64,000 nucleotides of DNA from Shinisaurus crocodilurus (Eukaryota > Chordata > Lepidosauria > Squamata > Shinisauridae), in the NCBI GenBank assembly GCA_021292165.1, contig CM037877.1, positions 212,846,716-212,910,715 on the forward strand, read 5' to 3'. The position numbers and the translations under genes were made by a program. The notes below the pieces were generated by a model. It had not been told where the DNA came from. It searched no databases and saw nothing but the letters and a program-made list of their open reading frames with translations. Positions 1 to 10,899 of the stretch are shown one piece after another; the first letter of the stretch is position 1; every line of letters starts with the position of its first letter.

Positions 1-165
1 TTGCTTCCTTTTCCATGTACGGTACATAACATATCATTGGTCTTGCAAGATATGCACCAAAGATATAATCCAGACTATGTTATTCATGATAATAATAGTT
101 TCAATATTAACCTTAAATAAAGATTTCCCCCCTTCCTTTATATCTTGTTTTAATCTTTTAGGGCA

Positions 166-520
166 TAATCCTATGGCCGCTAGACACTGTCTAGACTGCC
201 ATCAGATAGGTCAGAGTTCCAGGTCTGACCTCGGGAATGCATTCAAAGGTCAGAGCTAGAACTCCAACCTCGGAGGGCCCTCCCTTCACCCCCACAGCTG
301 GCGCGGTTCTTTCCGACTTTGGAGCCAGCATTGGGGGGGTATTCTGGGGGGCGGGGAGGGAAGGAGTGAGGCTCTGCTGAGATATGACATATAGTCTTCG
401 CCTCCATGCTCCTTCCATCCTCGATTGGATGTCCATAATCCTCTGAATTCGGAGGGTAACAGGCAGCCACATTGGATGGCGCTGCCTGATCCACTGATAA
501 TGCTTGTTTGGTTATTCCAT
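166..520. repeat. MITE-like dispersed repeat
   Basis: The block opens with a motif reading 'ataatcctatggccgct' and contains GC-rich stretches. A related block lies at about 58100-58562, where the same kind of start ('catcctatgcagctgcc') is matched by an inverted 'ggccataggattgcgct' near its far end. Recurrence and inverted ends suggest a non-autonomous DNA transposon. No clean target duplication was found, so the borders are approximate. Confidence 0.4.
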
Positions 521-749
521 TTCGAGGCCAAATGCAGCAGAGAACAACAGACATGTGGGGAAGAAAGACTCTCAATACCCTTTTCCTAGAAACTCACCTG
601 TCCAAACCTCAGTATCTTTCTGGAAAACATATAACTCCTTTTTATTTTGCTTTGGTTAAGATTTTGGTTAAATGCAAGTTGGGTTTTCCTCCCCCTATTC
701 TGATTTTACTAGAAGTTGTAAACATGTCATTTTAAAACGAAGCCCTAGG

Positions 750-752
<3 letters not shown>

Positions 753-791
<39 letters not shown>
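753..791. repeat. (GA)n microsatellite
   Basis: An uninterrupted GA dinucleotide run of about 19 units. Confidence 0.95.
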
Positions 792-793
<2 letters not shown>

Positions 794-1308
794 TGCTAGC
801 CCATCTTTCATGTGACTATAAATACTTATAGGTGCCCATAGGCGAAAATAAAAGAATGTTATTAGATTGCAAATAAAATGGTATTTTAACATTAGTAATG
901 CTTCTCTTTTCATTCCTAATAAGTTTTAGTTTTATTCTAATACAGTTGATAAGAAGTGAAACTGCTCAAATGAGAAACAACTCTCCTCCCACTTATCAAG
1001 TATAAAAGTTTATCTAGTTAGAATTGCTAGCATAACTTCCCAATGTTATAATAATTTTTTTAAAAAAATAATATTCATATTGCCACAGCTCTGCTGTATT
1101 GGTTTCTCAGGTATGACATTCCCAACAGGTCTTTGTACAATTTTCAATACAGCAGACTCTCAGGGAACATCTACATTTTCAAAATTAATATTTCTCTTCA
1201 ACCTTTTCAGAATATTTTACCTGGTGATGTCACTTGCTACTTACTCACATGATACTGGTTTTTTTGTGTGTGTTTTTGGTGTTGCTTATGGGAAAGTCTT
1301 ATTGAAAT

Positions 1309-1316
1309 ATGCAAAT
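1309..1316 (+). promoter_or_regulatory. Octamer motif upstream of the cytokine promoter
   Basis: The octamer ATGCAAAT (POU/Oct factor consensus) lies about 80 bp upstream of the TATA box and runs straight into a GAAAC element of the kind bound by IRF factors. Its position in the proximal promoter of an immune gene is suggestive. Function is inferred from motif and place only. Confidence 0.4.
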
Positions 1317-1397
1317 GAAACATCAGAGAGAATTTGAGAGTAAAGATTCTAGCTCCACCCACAGCCAGGTAGAGAAAATTTCCTGCAAAGCCTTTTG

Positions 1398-1407
1398 TAT
1401 ATATAAA
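1398..1407 (+). promoter_or_regulatory. TATA box of the IL-19/20/24-like gene
   Basis: TATATATAAA lies about 30 bp upstream of the inferred start of a short non-coding first exon, which ends at a good donor (CAG|GTAAGC) at 1470. Strong TATA boxes are common in inducible cytokine genes. Transcription should start near 1428-1432. Confidence 0.65.
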
Positions 1408-1429
1408 GGACCAGAGCTAGGTAGTTAGG

Positions 1430-1469
1430 ATTACACATCACTGCATCTCACAGGACCTAGGTAATTCAG
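1430..1469 (+). other. 5'-UTR exon 1 of the cytokine gene
   Basis: This short segment lies between the TATA box and a consensus donor at 1470-1471. It contains no ATG. The next exon (2778 onward) begins with 25 nt of UTR before the ATG at 2803. The start coordinate is estimated from TATA spacing. An alternative donor at 1461 (CTAG|GTAATT) is weaker. Confidence 0.5.
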
Positions 1470-2182
1470 GTAAGCACTGGCACTGTCTTATCTTAGCATG
1501 AAATCTAAGGCATTATATAGCTTGCTGATTAGAGAATGAAACAGGTTCTTGAGTTGTATGTATCTATACCAAATTATGTTAATAACCAAATCATTTATCT
1601 ACGCCAAGATTCAAAAATAATATCGATTTAAACTTATTTTCATATCAATCTGAAGCCAATTTACCTAGAAGAAGATGATTCCATTCACATCAATAGGACA
1701 AACTCTCAAGAATACATACACAGAATGCACTCCGTTCAGAAAATCAGTGGTATTAAGCACTTAAAAGCATTCTGAAATTGCATTTATTTTTTCTGGATTC
1801 AGACCAATGTGTTTTAAAAGTGGGTTACTTGCTAGATAACCTCATATTTACATGAAAACCACACTGCCATTCATCAAAACATGTGACTAACCAACATTTA
1901 TTATCTTTATATTTATAAATATATTCGGTTTATATTTGCTGCTGGTTGAATGCTTGATGAAAATGCAGATTAATTTGACTTTTAATGAACCAAACCTGAA
2001 TTAAGTAAAATTTTAATAATTTGATTTGTCATACTTCATTTCCTATGTGGAAATTGGAAATAATGCTATGTAATGCATCTTGAAATTAACAGATGGCAAG
2101 AATGATAGAAATCTTCATTACCATTATTCATTTTAAGTAGTTATACAGCCAGTGTATACAGTGTATACAGTGTATACAGCAC

Positions 2183-2434
2183 TACAGCCAGTGTGGTGTA
2201 GTGGTGAGAGTGTTGGACTGGGACTTGGGAGATCCAGGTTCTAGTCCCGCTCAGCCATGAAACTCACTGGGTGACTTTGGGCCAGTCACTGACGCTCAGC
2301 CTAACCTACCTCACAGGGTTGTTGTGAGGATAAAATGGAGAGGAGGAGGAGGAGGAGGATTATGTAAGCCGCCTTGGGTTCCTTGAAGGAAAAAAGGTGG
2401 GGTATAAATATAATAAATAAATAAATAAATAAAC
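2183..2434 (+). mobile_element. tRNA-derived CORE-type SINE, copy 1
   Basis: The head reads like a tRNA with Pol III boxes ('gtgtagtggtgagagtgtt' and 'ggttctagtcc'). Next comes a MIR/CORE-like middle ('gggtgactttgggccagtc') and a LINE-type tail ending in (AAAT)n. Related copies lie at about 3330, 8239 and 50146. It sits in intron 1 of the cytokine gene. Confidence 0.8.
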
Positions 2435-2802
2435 TGTATATATCTATTGAAACATGTATTTCAGAGAATTATTAGTTCCTTTTCTATCACCTTTGCTTCC
2501 TGTCCAATGCATAGATGTATCATAGCCAGTTGTATATTAGCATCATATGACTACCTGCAGGAAAAGAGTAAAACCCAAAATGGGAGAATCTAGTAGACAT
2601 GGATAGGATTGCACTGAAGAGAATATTAGTTTTCAATGCAACACTGAGTGTCAAATATCAAAGACACATATTTTTCCCTTAAAAGCCTGATTTTCTCAGA
2701 ACTGTTCAACAAGTTAACTGCATTAAGCTACAGTTCTAAATCAGCAGATTACTAAACAATTTGTGTCCTTTTTATAGGAGTGATTTGGATTATCAAACAA
2801 AC

Positions 2803-2961
2803 ATGGGTATAGGTCCTTTCTCTTGCCTTGTTCTCCTTTCACTTTTCTTTGGCAAGGAAGTCAATGCGGAAGGCAGAAAGCTCAATGTTGACCAATGTGA
2901 ACTGAATGGTGTATCTTTCCGGGAGCTAAGGGACTACTTTGGTGCAATCAGAGAAAATGTT
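2803..2961 (+). CDS. IL19/IL20/IL24-like: Cytokine coding exon 1 (signal peptide and helix A)
   Basis: The exon begins at 2778 after an acceptor (TTTATAG) and the ATG is at 2803. It codes 53 residues: a hydrophobic signal peptide, then mature Cys32 and helix A (FRELRDYFGAIRENV). The donor GTAAGT starts at 2962, and the reading frame ends exactly at the exon border. Confidence 0.9.
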
Positions 2962-3673
2962 GTAAGTATCTCTTGGAAATCCATGTTGGGTTCCTTTTCA
3001 TTGATCTGGAACTTGGTCTGTTTAGCAAATGTAATCTTCCCAGGAGAGTTATGGTCCTAATGAATGATATCATAATGAAAATAGCATTGACAGCTGCGAC
3101 ACTTCATGTTTCCAAGTTCGAATAAAACAGAATTCCAAATATAACACTAAATAAAATAAGTTTAAGGGGGGGGATAGGAAGATGGAACTACTACCATGAG
3201 GAGGTAGAGGCTAGAGAACATGGAAGGGCCACGTTCCCTCAGTGGAAAATGGTCGGGGCCACATACTGATGGTGAGTGGCACCAAATGCAAAAGTGGTCT
3301 GTAACACCCTGTATCTCCTCATTCTCTCCCCTTATCCGGGTTCTACTCCCCGCTCGGCCATGAAACTCACTGGGTGACTTTGGGCCAGTCACTGACTCTC
3401 AGCCTAACCTACCTCACAGGATTGTTGTGAGGATAAAATGGAGAGGAGGAGGAGGATTATGTAAGCTGCCTTGGCTTGGGTTCCTTGCAGGAAAAAAGGC
3501 GGGGTATAAATATAATAAATATAATAAATAAATAAATAAAACCATTCATTCATTCTCCCTCCCCACCACTCTCTCACTTACTCATACACACAGAGCACCC
3601 ATAGGTTCACAGACAGAGACTCTCCCCTCCCTCCTCCCTCCCTCCCTCCCTCCCTCCCTCCCTCCCTCCCTCC

Positions 3674-3706
<33 letters not shown>

Positions 3707-6700
3707 CTATTCTCTCACACACATATGCACACAAACACACACTCCCTCTGCTATTCCTCCTTCCCCTCCCTTTCTTGGTACTCTGCATATTCCCACTCAC
3801 CTCAGTTCAGATGCGCCTGTATCTCCAGTGAAAATGCTCTCAGGCACATTGTCAGGGCCATCTACTGTGATGGAGAAACCTCTTCTTGAGAAAGTTTTGA
3901 TACACTCGCCGTCTGTAAATTACAACTTGCCCCAAGAATGCCAGGAGAGTATTTTGCTCACATTTTAGGAAACAGTAGATGTGCCCCAGGCAGCTGTGTC
4001 ACAGCCACACCCACTTTCTCTTCAACTACAAGACACTTCCTACCAGCCTGATGAAGCAACCCATTGAGAAGTGTCCAGGTTGCTAAGGAACAGCGCCATC
4101 CTGATCTACTTACTTGCCCTTTGGGCCTTTAGGAATAAATAAGACACCTGGAAGGGCCAGCTTCAAGGCTAGTATTCCCATTGACTGGGTCCAAATCTGC
4201 ATGTGACTTTAAACCCTTCAGTCTTGATGGGCCAAGAATCCCAGAATAAAATTCCATTTCCAACCCCCACCCCCATTATTTTGAAAAAGAGAAGAGGTTT
4301 CCTCCCCTTCCTATTGGGCAGGAGATCAGAAGTTACACATCATAGAAAGATGCTGTTCATCATGTTTGATATCCAGATGTGATTGTGTGCATGCTGATAC
4401 TTAGCCTCATAACTTTCTTAGTGCCAGCTCAGCAAACCTCTATCAATGCGGAGCCAGATTAGCAAAGTTAGGACTATGTTTATCTTCAGTTTCTTTTCTA
4501 AAGTGCATATTGTTGCTGATACAATTGAGTCTGTGTGTGTGTGTTTTTTAAGTGCTCTAAACTGGTGTATTTCTGCAGGCTCAATAATTGCTTCTCTCCT
4601 CTTCCCCACCCCCATGTGCCTAGGCTAGCCAATGGCCATGGCTAGCTGGGGGTGATGGGAGTTGTAATCCATCACAACTAGAGGGCACAAGATTGGGAAA
4701 GGCTGACTTAGGTGGTTGAGTAACATTACTGGTCATTCTTGGACCTCCTGCTATGACCCCCTAAGCAGTTTTTCCAAGGGCATTCCCTACATTGGAATAG
4801 AATAACCTACACAGATCTGATGGCAGTGAAATAAATCTGTACTGTAGTTAAGCATAGAGGAAGAATTTTTTTAGTTGAAACTGTGTAAGAAATGATCTTC
4901 TATGTGAACAGCTTCATGACAGCTACCCATTAGAGGGTTCGGGCATCTTCCCAAGATGACACTTCTACAGGGAACCCCATGCAGCCAACTACTAGATGTC
5001 TTCCCTGCTGCTTGAAACCTTCCCTTCCCCAAATGCTATGTTACCAGTGAGAGGTGGAAAGCCATAATATGTGTAAGCACTTTGTAGTTACCTACCAAAT
5101 GGAAATTGCAGGGGGAGAAAATGCAGATGAGACGCAAGACTGGTAGATCAACAGCAAAGATCCCCAAAATGATCATGGTAGAGATGGCATGGAAGAGGAG
5201 ATGAAACACATGAACTGATCTAGGTGTCTGACTACAGTGTCCAAATATCTAAACTGGATCCTATGTTTAGTCATTTTATTTCAAAAGAATCAGACTTGTG
5301 TTTCATACTTCTCTGCCTGCCCCCAACACTCACAATCCATTTTTGCCCTTCTGCTCATATGATTTCTCTTCTTTTTGTAACTGCAGCAAACTCAAGATAA
5401 CAGGACAGATGTGATACTGTTGAAGGAAAGTGTGCTACGGGATGTCCCGGTAAATACAGCTTATTTCGAAAACAGGAGTGCTCTGAGTGACTAATTTGTG
5501 AATGTCAGGAATGCATATAAAGTCCATTTGTATATGGGAGGGAGGAATTGTTAATATCAGTTATACAGTCATGCCTTGGATTGAGAGCATAATTCGTTCC
5601 GGAAATGTGCTTGTAATCCAAAACACTCTTATATCAAAATGAAATCCCCCCCAAAAAAATTTGTACAGAGATTTTTAATTTAAGCCGTACTACAGTACTT
5701 GTATTGCAAGATGACGCTTGTATATCAAGTAAAAATAATAATAATAATAAAAAAAAATTGCTTGTCTTGCAAAACGCTCTCAAACCAAGTTACTTGCAAT
5801 CCAAGGTATTACTGTACAAAGTGACTAACTCTTCAGAAGTAAACTGACCAGCAATAATCTGATAATTTGCTCCCTTCTGTGAGCTCATTGCCTTGTTCTG
5901 GGACCTACTTCCAAGTAATGGAAAGGAAAATCAATGGGACCTACTTCCAAGTAATGTGATGTTAGGACTTGGGTGTTATGGGACTCATTCATACTTGTTG
6001 ACTACCATCAAAGGATTATTTGAATAGGTGAATGAGCCATCAGAGGGTAGTCACCATAGACAGAACTTTCGTATAATAAATAAATAAATAAATATCTCCC
6101 AATGTCCACATATCAATGGAGACAGTTCATACATTTAGCTAAGAGTCATCAGTGGTGAAAGAAGAAGCATTGAACATATATGTGTGAACTAGTCTCTGGA
6201 GGGACTAGATATCATTTTGAAGAGACCCTTGGAAGAACTATGGATTTGACCATTCAAACCTCATGGTTTTACTTCTTGCTTTAGATGTCAGAGAGTTGTT
6301 GCTTACTCCGCCACTTGCTGAGGTTTTACATAGAAAGCATTTTCAAGCACTATGAACCAACAAGCAACTTGCTTAGAAGGAAAACCAGCACCCTAGCCAA
6401 TGCCTTCCTCAGCATCAAGGCAAATCTGAGACAGTGTGTAAGTATAACTCATGACCCTGGTCCTTTATGCTATTGCAAGGGACTTAATGTAAGGAAAAGT
6501 GTTCATTATGCATTCCAAACTGTGGAATCCCAAAAGGAAACAGTGGGTGTTAACATTTTACAAGTTAGACAATGCTACTGTGCTGGGAGTTAAGTGGGGA
6601 GGGCTTCTGTATCCAGGGTTGTCCATCTAAAATGATTTTTTAGTTCCCAAAGTCAAGACATAAGTAGGATAAACTATGTGCTTGCTCAACCTTGTTCTAA

Positions 6701-9700
6701 TCATTTCCCCTCTATTATTCCCCCTAAAATCAGCATGATCAAAACAAATGTTCCTGCGGAGAAGAATCCCATAGAAGATTTAAACTTGTAATAGGGGAAT
6801 ATGAAAAGGTAACTTGTCTTGTTTGCTTCTTTTCCTTCTGCTAAGATTCCGTTGCTGCTTTAAAAACAACAACAACAACACATAGTACTAAGTTCTGCTA
6901 GGGACTTATGATATTCTGCATATCAAAAGTCCCTCAGAACATTCAGTTTTGGCTTTACAAAATTTGACCTGAGTCCATCCTGGTCCTGCATCCATCTACA
7001 CATCACAGTGTGGTCTAGAAGGTAGATTTGGATCTACCCGGCAGATCTCTGGGTGAATTGCAGTATATCAGCAAGGACTTCTGGTTCCCAATTATTTAAC
7101 AATAACAGCAAGAAAATGACCTCTCTACCCTAAATTATACTGCTGAAATGAAGAAAGCTTGGAGTAACTAGGAGCGGGTTTTGGTGTGGAAGGGCTGTGA
7201 GCTCCATTCAATTTCTGGTGCCCAAAACAAATTTCTGAACATAGAATACTTTAATTCTCTGTGTATGTCTTTTGCACCAGGCTCCAGTTGGTGGACTTGG
7301 GGTCCTAGTAAAAAACAAAGCAGAACCCACAAGGCTGAAGTCTGCCCTGCTCTGACATATCAGATGGCAATTAAAGCAGGGCCGCAATGGGATGCTGTCA
7401 GGGATGTTGAAGAGTCCTTGGTCTCGAGTCACGAGTCGAGTCACGAGTCTTTGGACCCGAGTCTCGAGTCCGAGTCCTTGGTCCAAAATGGTGACTCATG
7501 AGTCACGAGTCACTTCCAAAGCTGACTCCACGAGTCCCTATTAAAATCAATGGGATTTTTTCCCAACAAAATAAGGCTATTTCAGATGTGTGGCTTAAAT
7601 AAATTCTAGGCACAAGTGTGCCTTTTTATTTCAAAACTCTGCAACTGATTTTGGCAAGAACAGACCAGGCAGACAAACCCAAAATAACCAAACAAGCAGA
7701 GGAGGTAGGGAACCCCAAAGCAGGCAGGCAGGGGCCTTTGTCTTGGACAATTCAAACTGTGGAACTGGTTAAGAAGAGACCAGGCAGGCAGGGGAGGCAG
7801 GGAACCCCAAACAGGCAGGCAGAGGCAGCCAAACCCAAAATGCCTGAAAGGTTGCATTTCAGGAAAATGATTTTAAAAAATAAACTTGCTGTACTTCCTA
7901 AAACCTATCCATGTTGCATTTGAGGAACACGATTTTGGAACACGAGTCCTTGGTCTCGAGTCCCGAGTCGAGTCTCGAGTCCCATTAAAAATATTGGGAC
8001 TCGAGTCTGACTCGAGTCAGAGGGGGGACTCAGTCGGACTCACGAGTCGAGTCCTGGAGTCCGAGTCCCCATCCCTGGATGCTGTTATGCCATACCACAA
8101 TCCCAAGGTACAATGTCAGTGTGGGTTTTCCCCATGCTATATTGAGCCTATTTTTCAGGTCACTTCCTGTTCTTCCCATTCAATACTGAAGTGCAAAGTT
8201 ATTCCAGGATGTTACTCCTATTTTGGCTGAAGCAGGAGGAAATTTTATTTATTTATTTATTTATTATATTTATACCCCGCCTTTCTTCCTGTAAGGAACC
8301 CAAGGCAGCTTACATAATCCTCCTCCTCCTCTCCATTTTATCCTCACAACAACCCTGTGAGGTAGGTTAGGCTGAAAGTCAGTGACTGACCCAAAGTCAC
8401 CCAGTGAGTTCCATGGCTGAGCGGGGACTAGAACCCGGATCTCCCAAGTCCCAGTCCAACACTCTCACCACTACACCACACTGGTTCTCAGTGGAATAAA
8501 TTCTTCTTTAAAAAATAAATCACTTAATGACCAGGAATGTAACTACCCCACTCCCACATTCAACCATGGCTGCAGAGTAGATGGATATGAACTAGGTGAA
8601 CAGCATAGTGCAGATCCTATAGCTTGGATGCTCACTGCAGTGCATGCAATATGACAAAGGCCTGTGGGATCCAGTAGTACAAGCATAGCCTTAAAATGTC
8701 TCTTAATATATACCTTGGCATTTGTCATCTTGTGCCCTTTGAGATCTCAGCATAAAGAGCAATTATTTTATATCCTATAATCTTCCCAGCCCAGATCAGA
8801 TTTTCTTCCACGAGAAAGCCACATGGCACAATGGCAGTTGGTCCCAAACAACTTCAGCTCCCCAAAATTCACAGCATGTTACCATAATCTGCAAAAAAGG
8901 GGGGGGATGGAACTAGTATCATGACATGAAGTCCACAACTGAATAATGTCTCATGATGAGCAAGATAGTCATCAAGATATATTAAATCTCTCTATATTAA
9001 CCATAAAGTATTGGGAGTAGTCTGGTAAATACTTACACTGAGTATAAGTGGCTTATGCTGGCTCAGTTTGTCTGAGTGTGGAAAGCTAAGCAGGGTCAGG
9101 CCTGGTTATTACTTGGATGGGTGACCCCTCCTCTATAGTTTCCTGCATTGAGCAGAGAGTTGGACTCGATAGCCTTGTAGGCTCCTTCCAACTCTATGAT
9201 CTATGAAATCTATGATTGTAGGCTCCTTCCAACTCTATGATCTATGAAATCTATGATTATATGCCAAGTTAAGTTTAAATTGCCCCACAATTTGTTAAAG
9301 ATAAGTGTGTTGTTAGCATTACTATTTATGGTCCCAAATGTCTGTCTTTAGACTTCCAGCTGTTCTCATGAATGAATGCTCAGACATTACTATCAGAGGC
9401 TCCACTACTAACCATTAGTATAGATTATGAATTAAATATTTGAAAATATTGGGCAGTATCCAACTAGGCTGCTGCGCTCCCGCTGATTCTGTTGCACCAG
9501 AAGGAGCAACCACTTCTGAAACAAGAGATTAGCGATTCTAAAAGTAACTCCGGAAATTTAGTGGAAACACTCTCTTCCAGGTCGGGACAGGTCAGCGGAG
9601 CTCCCTTCTGCGAGCCTTGCTGACCTGCCCCATTCCGGAAATGAGTGTTTCCGCTCATTTCGGGTTTCTTTTAGAACCACTAATTCCCCATTGCACAACT

Positions 9701-9991
9701 GATCACTCCTGCTGGAGCATGGGCACACTATGATACTGTCATGATAATTGTCATTGTATAAATAATGTGAAAGAGAAATCTAATTGGAAACCAATACATT
9801 ATTCTAGCAAATAACACTTACTTTATGAGTAAAATATATACATACACAACAATCATCCACTTGTTGCTTATATATTATTCAGTAATGAACATCTTCACTT
9901 CTTTCCCCCCCTGCAGTTTGATAAGACTATAGCAGCAATCAAAGCCCTGGGAGAACTGGACCTTCTATTTGCCTGGATGGAAGGCTTCTAG
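2803..9991 (+). CDS. IL19/IL20/IL24-like: IL-19/IL-20/IL-24 subfamily cytokine (whole gene, five coding exons)
   Basis: This is a secreted class II helical cytokine; family members signal through IL-20R1/IL-20R2-type receptors to JAK-STAT3 in epithelia. Coding exons are 2803-2961, 5387-5449, 6285-6437, 6734-6808 and 9917-9991. All introns are phase 0 with GT-AG borders, and the protein is 174 aa (human IL-20 is 176). A signal peptide covers residues 1-22, ending VNA. Six mature cysteines (32, 79, 80, 125, 131, 133) match the IL-19/IL-20 spacing. Hallmarks are ESCCLLRHLLRFY in exon 3, CSCGEE in exon 4, and KALGELDLLFAWM at the C-terminus. The N-terminal half (QTQDNRT, VLRDVPMSESC) reads more like IL-24, so orthology within the trio is unsettled. 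The gene looks intact. Its convergent neighbour PIGR agrees with the vertebrate IL10 cluster. Confidence 0.92.
3330..3540 (+). mobile_element. CORE-type SINE, copy 2 (5'-truncated)
   Basis: This copy begins at the B-box-like 'gggttctactccccgctc', then has the conserved middle and the LINE-like (AATA)n tail. The A-box half is missing; unrelated sequence from 3160 precedes it. Confidence 0.75.
3541..3800. repeat. Low-complexity (CCCT)n and (CA)n tract
   Basis: A pyrimidine-rich tract with CCCT units at about 3620-3675 leads into (CA)n at 3683-3707 and scattered CA-rich sequence. No gene is visible. Confidence 0.85.
4620..4706. mobile_element. Degenerate hAT-like MITE fragment
   Basis: Contains 'gggagttgtaatccatcac' and 'agagggcacaagattggg', matching the family of short elements with 'ctacaactcccagcat' cores seen at 20862, 41852, 51893 and 54582. 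It is diverged and has no clear target duplication. Confidence 0.5.
5387..5449 (+). CDS. IL19/IL20/IL24-like: Cytokine coding exon 2
   Basis: A 63-nt exon between CTGCAG and GTAAAT. It codes 21 residues starting QTQDNRT. The sequon NRT at residue 58 sits where human IL-24 has QDNIT, another N-glycosylation sequon. The exon is too short to stand out as an ORF; it was found from its splice sites and family similarity. Confidence 0.88.
5564..5816. mobile_element. Tc1/mariner-type MITE with TA target sites
   Basis: The left end 'TACAGTCATGCCTTGGATTG' is mirrored by the right end, whose reverse complement reads 'TACAGTAATACCTTGGATTG'. Both start at a TA dinucleotide. The inverted ends and TA target are typical of Tc1/mariner (Tigger-like) non-autonomous elements. 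It lies in intron 3 of the cytokine gene and has no ORF. Confidence 0.75.
6285..6437 (+). CDS. IL19/IL20/IL24-like: Cytokine coding exon 3 (double-cysteine helix)
   Basis: The exon starts after TTTAG at 6284 and codes 51 residues from MSESCC to LRQC. It holds the adjacent cysteines 79-80 and the conserved STLANAFLSIKANLRQC helix. The donor is GTAAGT at 6438. This exon gives the clearest match to IL-19/IL-20. Confidence 0.93.
6734..6808 (+). CDS. IL19/IL20/IL24-like: Cytokine coding exon 4 (CxC loop)
   Basis: A 75-nt exon between ATCAG and GTAACT. It codes 25 residues with the family CSCGEE loop (Cys131 and Cys133), followed by SHRRFKLV, which recalls the AHRRFLL stretch of IL-24. Confidence 0.88.
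7399..8077. mobile_element. GAGTC-repeat hAT-type element, copy 1
   Basis: Ends are CAGGGATG and CATCCCTG, flanked by a perfect 8-bp target duplication GATGCTGT (7391-7398 and 8078-8085), diagnostic of hAT. Inside each end lie about 100 bp of degenerate ACGAGTC/CGAGTC units. The middle holds purine-rich 'aggcaggcagg' stretches. No transposase ORF is present. It sits in the last intron of the cytokine gene. Copy 2 is at 17146-17823. Confidence 0.9.
8239..8487 (-). mobile_element. CORE-type SINE, copy 3 (reverse)
   Basis: Read on the - strand it has the same tRNA-like head, CORE-like middle and (AAAT)n tail as the copies at 2183 and 50146. The tail appears on the + strand as (TTTA)n at about 8246-8270. 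Confidence 0.8.
9060..9260 (+). mobile_element. 5S rRNA-derived SINE with a CR1-type tail
   Basis: The stretch at about 9080-9128 contains 'aagctaagcagggtcaggcc' and 'ttacttggatgggtgacc', which correspond to the internal Pol III promoter region of 5S rRNA. This is fused to a CR1 3' end ('gagttggactcgatagcc', then Tcta-tg repeats). The last 44 bp or so are tandemly duplicated. It is a SINE, not a 5S gene: the 5S 5' and 3' parts are missing. Confidence 0.75.
9452..9740. mobile_element. Fold-back MITE ('gggcagtatccaa' family)
   Basis: It begins with 'ttgggcagtatccaact' and contains an imperfect internal inverted repeat ('tggaaacactc' near 9571 against 'gagtgtttccgc' near 9643). A relative at about 38308-38528 ends with the inverse motif ('ttggacactgcccat'). 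No clean right end was found for this copy. Confidence 0.5.
9917..9991 (+). CDS. IL19/IL20/IL24-like: Cytokine coding exon 5 (C-terminal helix and stop)
   Basis: The exon begins after a strong polypyrimidine tract and CTGCAG. It codes the C-terminal helix with the family signature KALGELDLLFAWM and ends with TAG at 9989-9991. It is followed by an AU-rich 3'UTR. Confidence 0.92.
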   Translation, partial: FDKTIAAIKALGELDLLFAWMEGF

Positions 9992-10069
9992 ACCACGCAG
10001 AACAAAATCTCAGAACATTTTTTTAAATGCAAACATTGTTTTTCATTTCAATAACTTAAAAATATTGAT

Positions 10070-10740
10070 ATTTATTTGTATTTATTTTGCAAAGCCCCCC
10101 CCCCAAAAAAAAACCTTTTGTAATGACACTCTCCAAATCCTTGGCTGATATAGTATTGACACTACTGGACCAATACCAACTTAACAAATTTAAGGCAGCT
10201 GAAGATCTGGACCACTTGTTTGTCCTGTGTTTCTTGTTCAGGGGCAGAATCCACAGGGAGGTTCTCCAGTCCAAACCTACTAAAAATAATATATTAAAGA
10301 AGCGCACAGGAGGACTGCAGTTTTCTTTGTGTACCTCCCACGCATTTCAAAGGCTCTTGCACTGTTGCTATTTCCAGTAGGTGTGCCTGAGTCTTGATTC
10401 ATATTGCTCATTGAAAGCAATGGTTGAAATCTCACTGGCTTCTGGAAGGCTTTAAATAAGGATCCCAGTGACAAGTTTCACATTCTGCCTTTATAGCTCA
10501 AAACTTAGTAATTTTGACATTTCATGAAGCATTAATACCTAAGAATTACGAGACCTTTGTGAGCCTCTGTTGGTCTCATTTTACAGAAAGACTGTTACCC
10601 ATTACTTGACCCTGTAATAAAATTTGCTCTTGTGGAATGTAATGTTATTTATTATAAGTAATTATGTTTAAAATGTTATTTAATGTTTATATGAAAGCAT
10701 ATTTAATTCATTTTAATGTACTAAAGTTGTAATGTATTTA
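10070..10740 (+). promoter_or_regulatory. AU-rich elements in the cytokine 3'UTR
   Basis: ATTTA pentamers occur at 10070, 10080, 10647, 10678, 10701 and 10736. Repeated AUUUA motifs in cytokine 3'UTRs bind decay factors such as TTP and shorten mRNA life. Their density suggests the same control here. Confidence 0.6.
10616..10621 (+). terminator. Proximal poly(A) signal of the cytokine gene
   Basis: AATAAA about 625 bp after the stop codon, followed by a GT-rich stretch. Use of this site would leave out four of the six AUUUA motifs. Confidence 0.5.
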
Positions 10741-10899
10741 TTAAATTATTAACAAGGTCCGATGTTGAGATCTTGCTATTGTAAGCTAAGGATGAGCTGT
10801 AACAATAACTTTTTTAAATTTAAAATGGCTAAATTATTTCGTGCAAAAGGTATTTTGTATTATTTCGTTGACATCGTGTTAATATTTTTAACTTGCACA

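Larger units (their letters stand above)
1..1300. other. Region upstream of the cytokine gene, no gene seen
   Basis: No coding exon is recognised here. The part from about 166 to 520 is a dispersed repeat, described separately. A (GA)n microsatellite lies at 753-791. The rest is AT-rich and unclassified. Short ORFs on both strands show no family similarity and are treated as chance ORFs. Confidence 0.5.

Noticed and set aside
7419..8070. GAGTC-rich blocks look at first like a CRISPR-type or satellite array
   Set aside because: Units are degenerate and irregular, with no spacers of even length. They lie inside a hAT element with 8-bp target duplications.
9080..9128. 5S rRNA gene
   Set aside because: Only the internal promoter region is present, diverged, and fused to a CR1 tail. 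It is a SINE.
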